Below are positions 35,913-39,418 of a DNA stretch of 39,418 bases, one piece after another (position 1 is the first letter of the stretch; the number at the start of each line of letters is the position of its first letter). This DNA comes from Minisyncoccota bacterium (GTDB lineage Bacteria > Patescibacteriota > Microgenomatia > UBA1400 > PJMF01), in assembly GCA_029881675.1 (NCBI GenBank), contig JAOUMD010000008.1:1-39418 (forward strand). Reading direction: 5' to 3'. Below the pieces are notes generated by a model that worked only from the letters and a program-made list of their open reading frames with translations, had not been told where the DNA came from and did no database searches. A program made the translations under genes and the position numbers.

Positions 35913-38828
35913 ATGCTTAAATTTTTTGCAAACCTATTTGATGAAAATAAAAAAACACTTGATAAGTACGGTAAAATCGTCACTCAAATCAATGATTTAG
36001 AACCTAAAATAAAGAAGCTCAGTGATGATAAACTGGCTGCTCAGACTAAAAAATTCAAAAAAATAATTGAAAAAGAAATATCAAAAGGAAGAACTGAAGA
36101 AGATATCTTAGATGAAATTCTTCCAGAAGCTTTTGCGACTGTTAGAGAAGCATCTAGACGTGTTCTTGGTATGCGTCACTTTGATGTTCAGTTACTTGCT
36201 GGAATTGCTTTGCATAAGAGAAGTGTTACAGAACAAAAAACTGGTGAAGGTAAAACTCTGACAGTTACTGGACCTTTATATCTAAATGCTCTGCTTGGTA
36301 AAGGTGCTCACCTTATCACTGTTAATGACTACTTGGCGGAAATCGGAGCAGGTTGGATGGGATCTTTATACAACTTCCTTGGTTTAACTACTTCTGTTGT
36401 TATCCATGACAAATCAAAACTCTATAACCCTGAGCTCACTTCTGAAGATAGAGGTGATGAAAGATTAGAACACTTTGAAGAAATTTCTCGTAAAGATGCT
36501 TACTTGGCAGACATTACCTACGGAACAAATAATGAATTTGGTTTTGATTATCTAAGAGATAACATGGTCCAGACATTGGATAGAATGGTCCAAAGAACTG
36601 ATAATGCTCATCATTACGTTATTGTTGACGAAGCTGACTCAATTCTTATCGATGAAGCTCGTACTCCTTTAATCATCTCTGCTCCAGGTGGAGAACCAAC
36701 AAATAAGTACTATGACTATGCAAAAATGGTCCAAACTTTGGTTAAAGATATTGACTACAAGCTAGACGAGAAAGCAAAGACTGCTACTCTTTCTGATCTT
36801 GGTGTCAAAAGAATAGAACAAAAACTTGGTGTCAAAAATCTTTATGAAGAATCTTTTGATACCATTCATTTAGTTGAGTCCGCCCTTAAAGCAAAGACTC
36901 TATACCTTCGAGACAAAGAATATATTGTTAAAGAAAACCAAGTTGTCATCGTTGATGACCACACTGGAAGACTAATGTTTGGTAGAAGATACTCTGATGG
37001 TCTCCACCAAAGTATTGAAGCCAAAGAAGGGGTTCCTATTCAACAAGAATCTAGAACTCTTGCTACTATCTCTATCCAAAACTATTTCAGAATGTACCAC
37101 AAACTATCTGGTATGACTGGTACCGCGGCTACAGAAGCTGAAGAATTTAAATCAATCTACGATACTGAAGTTCTCATTATTCCAACTAATAAACCAGTCA
37201 TTAGAGAAGATATGGCTGATGTTGTTTACAAAACAACCTCTGCAAAATACTCTGCTATTGCTCATGAAGTAGAGAGAATTAACAAAACTGGCCGACCTAT
37301 CCTTATCGGTACCAAATCTATTGAACATAACCAAATCATTTCTAACTTCCTTAAACGTAAGAAAGTCACTCACCAACTACTCAATGCCAAAAACAATGAG
37401 AAAGAAGCTTTTGTTATTTCTGACGCTGGTAAAAAAGGTGCTATCACTGTTGCGACAAATATTGCTGGTCGTGGTGTTGACATTGTTCTTGGTGGAGCTA
37501 AACCAGAGATAAAAGATTTTAAAAAGAAGCAAGCAGGTGGAAAAGTAGATAAGGACCTTGTTGAGTCTCTCAATCTTCCTCCTGCTATTGATCCAGCAAG
37601 CTATAAACTCAAAGAATATGCCAAAGCCCTAAAAGAATGGAAAGAAGCTCATGATGAAGTAATTGAGCTTGGGGGCTTACATATCATCGGTACAGAACGA
37701 CATGAGTCTAGACGTATTGATAATCAGCTTAGAGGTAGATCTGGAAGACAAGGTGATGCTGGTGCTTCACAATTCTTCCTTTCTCTAGAAGATGAAATCA
37801 TGAGAATCTTTGGTGGAGAACAGATCTCCAAAGTCATGGACTTCCTTAAGATTGAAGAAAACCAACCAATTGAACATGGCATGATCGGTAAAGCGATTGA
37901 ATCTGCTCAAGTTAAAGTGGAGGGATTCTTCTTTGACCAAAGAAAGAGACTTGTTGATTTTGATGATGTAATGAATAAGCATCGTGAGATTATTTACAAA
38001 AGAAGAAGAAGACTTCTTGAAATTGGTAGTGAAGAAACTATCAGTGAAGAATACAAAGATGACAATCTTAAAGAACAAATCGTTGGCTACCTTCATGACG
38101 AAGTAGACTCTATGGTTTCAGTCAGAGCTCCACAAAGCTTTACTGAAGATGAATATGAGGCAATCGTCAAAGAATTTACTAAGATCATCCCTTTTGACCA
38201 AGCCTCACAAAGAGAATTAACAAAAAATATTTCAAAACATACAGATGCCAAAGAAATCATCAGTGATCTAACTGATATCATTGACCAAACATATGAAGCC
38301 AGAGAAAAAACTCTAGGAGAAGATGTCATCAAACAAATTGAAAACTATGTAGTTCTTTCTACTGTAGATGAGAAATGGATGGAACATCTAGAGAATATGG
38401 ATGCCCTTAAAGAAGGTATCTGGCTTAGAGGTGATAAGAACACTGTCCTTAGTGAATATAAGAAAGAATCTTTCAATATGTTTGAAGGACTAATCACTAC
38501 TATTGAGTCAACTATTGCCAATAGAATCTTTAGAATTCAACCATCTAGAAACCAACCGATTAGAGTTCAGCCTAAACAAGGGATAGAGAAGAAGGAAGAT
38601 ATTCACGAGAGTTTAACCAAAGAAGTTCAAGATGCAACTGTACCAAGTCCAGCTTCAACTAATACCAAAGGTTCTACCTCTGATTTAGCTGCAGCACTAG
38701 GAAAAGCTAAAGCAAAGAAGAAAGCTACACCTGGACAGAAAAGAATTAAAATTAAACGTAATGATCCTTGTTACTGTGGCTCTGGAAAGAAGTACAAGAA
38801 GTGTCATATGTTGATTGATGAGGCTTAA
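35913..38828 (+). CDS. secA: preprotein translocase ATPase SecA
   Basis: A 971-aa motor that drives preproteins through SecYEG. Walker A QKTGEGKT (about 108-115), DEAD box VDEADSILIDEARTP (Asp239 on), the preprotein-crosslinking domain between, NBD2 with TNIAGRGVDIVLGGAKP and RGRSGRQGD, the helical scaffold/wing (about 660-850), and a C-terminal zinc motif CYCGSGKKYKKCH (about 952-964). An insertion of about 50 residues between LGGAKP and LGGLHIIGTERHESR is found in many SecA proteins. The linker before the zinc motif is long and Lys/Thr-rich. A leaderless promoter precedes it and a terminator follows. Confidence 0.98.
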   Translation: MLKFFANLFDENKKTLDKYGKIVTQINDLEPKIKKLSDDKLAAQTKKFKKIIEKEISKGRTEEDILDEILPEAFATVREASRRVLGMRHFDVQLLAGIALHKRSVTEQKTGEGKTLTVTGPLYLNALLGKGAHLITVNDYLAEIGAGWMGSLYNFLGLTTSVVIHDKSKLYNPELTSEDRGDERLEHFEEISRKDAYLADITYGTNNEFGFDYLRDNMVQTLDRMVQRTDNAHHYVIVDEADSILIDEARTPLIISAPGGEPTNKYYDYAKMVQTLVKDIDYKLDEKAKTATLSDLGVKRIEQKLGVKNLYEESFDTIHLVESALKAKTLYLRDKEYIVKENQVVIVDDHTGRLMFGRRYSDGLHQSIEAKEGVPIQQESRTLATISIQNYFRMYHKLSGMTGTAATEAEEFKSIYDTEVLIIPTNKPVIREDMADVVYKTTSAKYSAIAHEVERINKTGRPILIGTKSIEHNQIISNFLKRKKVTHQLLNAKNNEKEAFVISDAGKKGAITVATNIAGRGVDIVLGGAKPEIKDFKKKQAGGKVDKDLVESLNLPPAIDPASYKLKEYAKALKEWKEAHDEVIELGGLHIIGTERHESRRIDNQLRGRSGRQGDAGASQFFLSLEDEIMRIFGGEQISKVMDFLKIEENQPIEHGMIGKAIESAQVKVEGFFFDQRKRLVDFDDVMNKHREIIYKRRRRLLEIGSEETISEEYKDDNLKEQIVGYLHDEVDSMVSVRAPQSFTEDEYEAIVKEFTKIIPFDQASQRELTKNISKHTDAKEIISDLTDIIDQTYEAREKTLGEDVIKQIENYVVLSTVDEKWMEHLENMDALKEGIWLRGDKNTVLSEYKKESFNMFEGLITTIESTIANRIFRIQPSRNQPIRVQPKQGIEKKEDIHESLTKEVQDATVPSPASTNTKGSTSDLAAALGKAKAKKKATPGQKRIKIKRNDPCYCGSGKKYKKCHMLIDEA

Positions 38829-38847
38829 ATAAAAAAGACTATAAAAA

Positions 38848-38876
38848 AGCCCTCGTAATGCAACGGGGCTTTTTTT
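38848..38876 (+). terminator. terminator of secA
   Basis: Stem AGCCCTCG/CGGGGCT (one G-U and a bulge possible), 8-nt loop, then a run of T. The A-run before it lets it also stop the opposing gene at 38897. Confidence 0.85.
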
Positions 38877-38896
38877 GTTTGTATCTATCGAATTAA

Positions 38897-39418
38897 TTAG
38901 AGATGACGATAGAGGTATGGTTTACCTTCAAGGTTGGAGATTATGCAATTAGCAAAGTGGCGATAATCCCATGCTCGTCCAAAAATTGGACCAATTCTCT
39001 CTAGCCTGCAACCAGCATGTTCATACAGGTTAGTCACTCTCTGTAGTAACTGATTTTCTAGCATATCCCAAATTTTTGAAGCATCATAATCTAAATCAGA
39101 AGCTTCATAATCATTACCAAAGAAATGAACTCTTGAGTAATGAAGCATTTGTCCTTGGCGTTCATACTCCAACATTTGCCAAAAGGGAACACTATATTTT
39201 TTCCACTTCCAGATACCTTCCTCATAGATTTCCCACCAGTCATCTCCAAAGCGACTTGTTGAGTATCCCTCTAAGTCAACATGGTATGGCATCGTTAACC
39301 TATCCCAATCTTTATCAGACCAAACTCTCCACCACCTTGGCCCATTTGTTTCAAGATCATGAAGCCCAGAAGATATTGCTTCTCCCAAACTAGCCCTAAT
39401 CAAAAAACTTCTTGGAAC
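38897..39418 (-). CDS. Trp-rich hypothetical protein, 5' end cut by window
   Basis: At least 173 codons are open to the window edge without a stop, so the gene starts beyond 39418; a TTG at 39403 is only a possible start. The visible part is Trp/Tyr-rich (RWWRVWSDKDWDRLTMPYHV, DDWWEIYEEGIWKWKKY) and soluble. Function unknown. It converges on secA across the shared terminator. Confidence 0.65.
   Translation of the reverse strand, partial: VPRSFLIRASLGEAISSGLHDLETNGPRWWRVWSDKDWDRLTMPYHVDLEGYSTSRFGDDWWEIYEEGIWKWKKYSVPFWQMLEYERQGQMLHYSRVHFFGNDYEASDLDYDASKIWDMLENQLLQRVTNLYEHAGCRLERIGPIFGRAWDYRHFANCIISNLEGKPYLYRHL

Noticed and set aside
1-39418. Alternative genetic code 25 (TGA as Gly)
   Set aside because: Several genes end at TGA in the expected place (feoA, FeoB-associated protein) and Trp is TGG throughout; no in-frame TGA is needed for any family.
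1-39418. CRISPR array or rRNA genes
   Set aside because: No regularly spaced direct repeats and no rRNA-like segments were found.

Overview
The window is AT-rich (about one third G+C by eye) and gene-dense: about 50 mostly short genes, seven tRNAs, no rRNA and no CRISPR. TGA behaves as a stop (for example in feoA and the FeoB-associated gene) and TGG encodes Trp, so code 11 fits. The mix of a fermentative L-lactate dehydrogenase, FeoAB iron uptake, stand-alone mini-enzymes (a riboflavin kinase domain, a 110-aa alkyltransferase-like protein, an 84-aa chorismate mutase) and many unknown small proteins looks like a Patescibacteria/CPR chromosome. That placement is inference, not proven.

Layout. 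1-4.1 kb: small membrane proteins and a DEAD-box RNA helicase with a long leader. 4.4-11.8 kb: NhaP-type antiporter, CNNM/CorC-like protein, cupin, PEBP-like protein, coupled HIT-like and Nudix genes, and a RibD-C/DHFR-like enzyme. 11.8-17.1 kb: an accessory array next to tRNA-Gln, with single-gene or operon cassettes (feoA-feoB-FeoB-associated, unknown 252-, 132- and 195-aa proteins, a truncated FeoB-associated copy) separated by degenerate copies of a tRNA 3' end with shared arm sequences. 17.1-21.5 kb: acyltransferase, alkyltransferase-like protein, a four-segment attenuator with an aromatic-rich 26-codon leader ahead of an ArsC/LMW-phosphatase-like gene and an M20 peptidase, then a BRO/DinD-like gene. 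21.5-22.3 kb: a second cassette of the same type (HIT paralogue) at tRNA-Val. 22.5-29.4 kb: tRNA-Leu, L-LDH, chorismate mutase, tRNA-Phe/Gly, a split LysO exporter, a cytidylate-kinase-like protein, an RmlC-like protein, methionine aminopeptidase and flavodoxin. 29.4-30.7 kb: a GC-richer patch with a probable unrecognised structured RNA (29492-29790) and a self-contained foreign-looking gene with a consensus promoter and a terminator, around tRNA-Arg. 30.8-39.4 kb: a large alpha/beta-hydrolase-like protein, HNH, GNAT, riboflavin kinase, EamA transporter, SecA, and a gene cut by the window edge.

Expression. Many genes lack a Shine-Dalgarno sequence and have a -10 box, often an extended TGnTATAAT-type one, exactly 6-8 nt before the start codon, so leaderless transcripts are probably common. 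Others use AAAGG-type ribosome sites.

Most interesting: (1) the tRNA-3'-end-derived cassette boundaries at tRNA-Gln and tRNA-Val, (2) the leaderless aromatic-codon attenuator, (3) the candidate ncRNA with a 14-bp closing helix.
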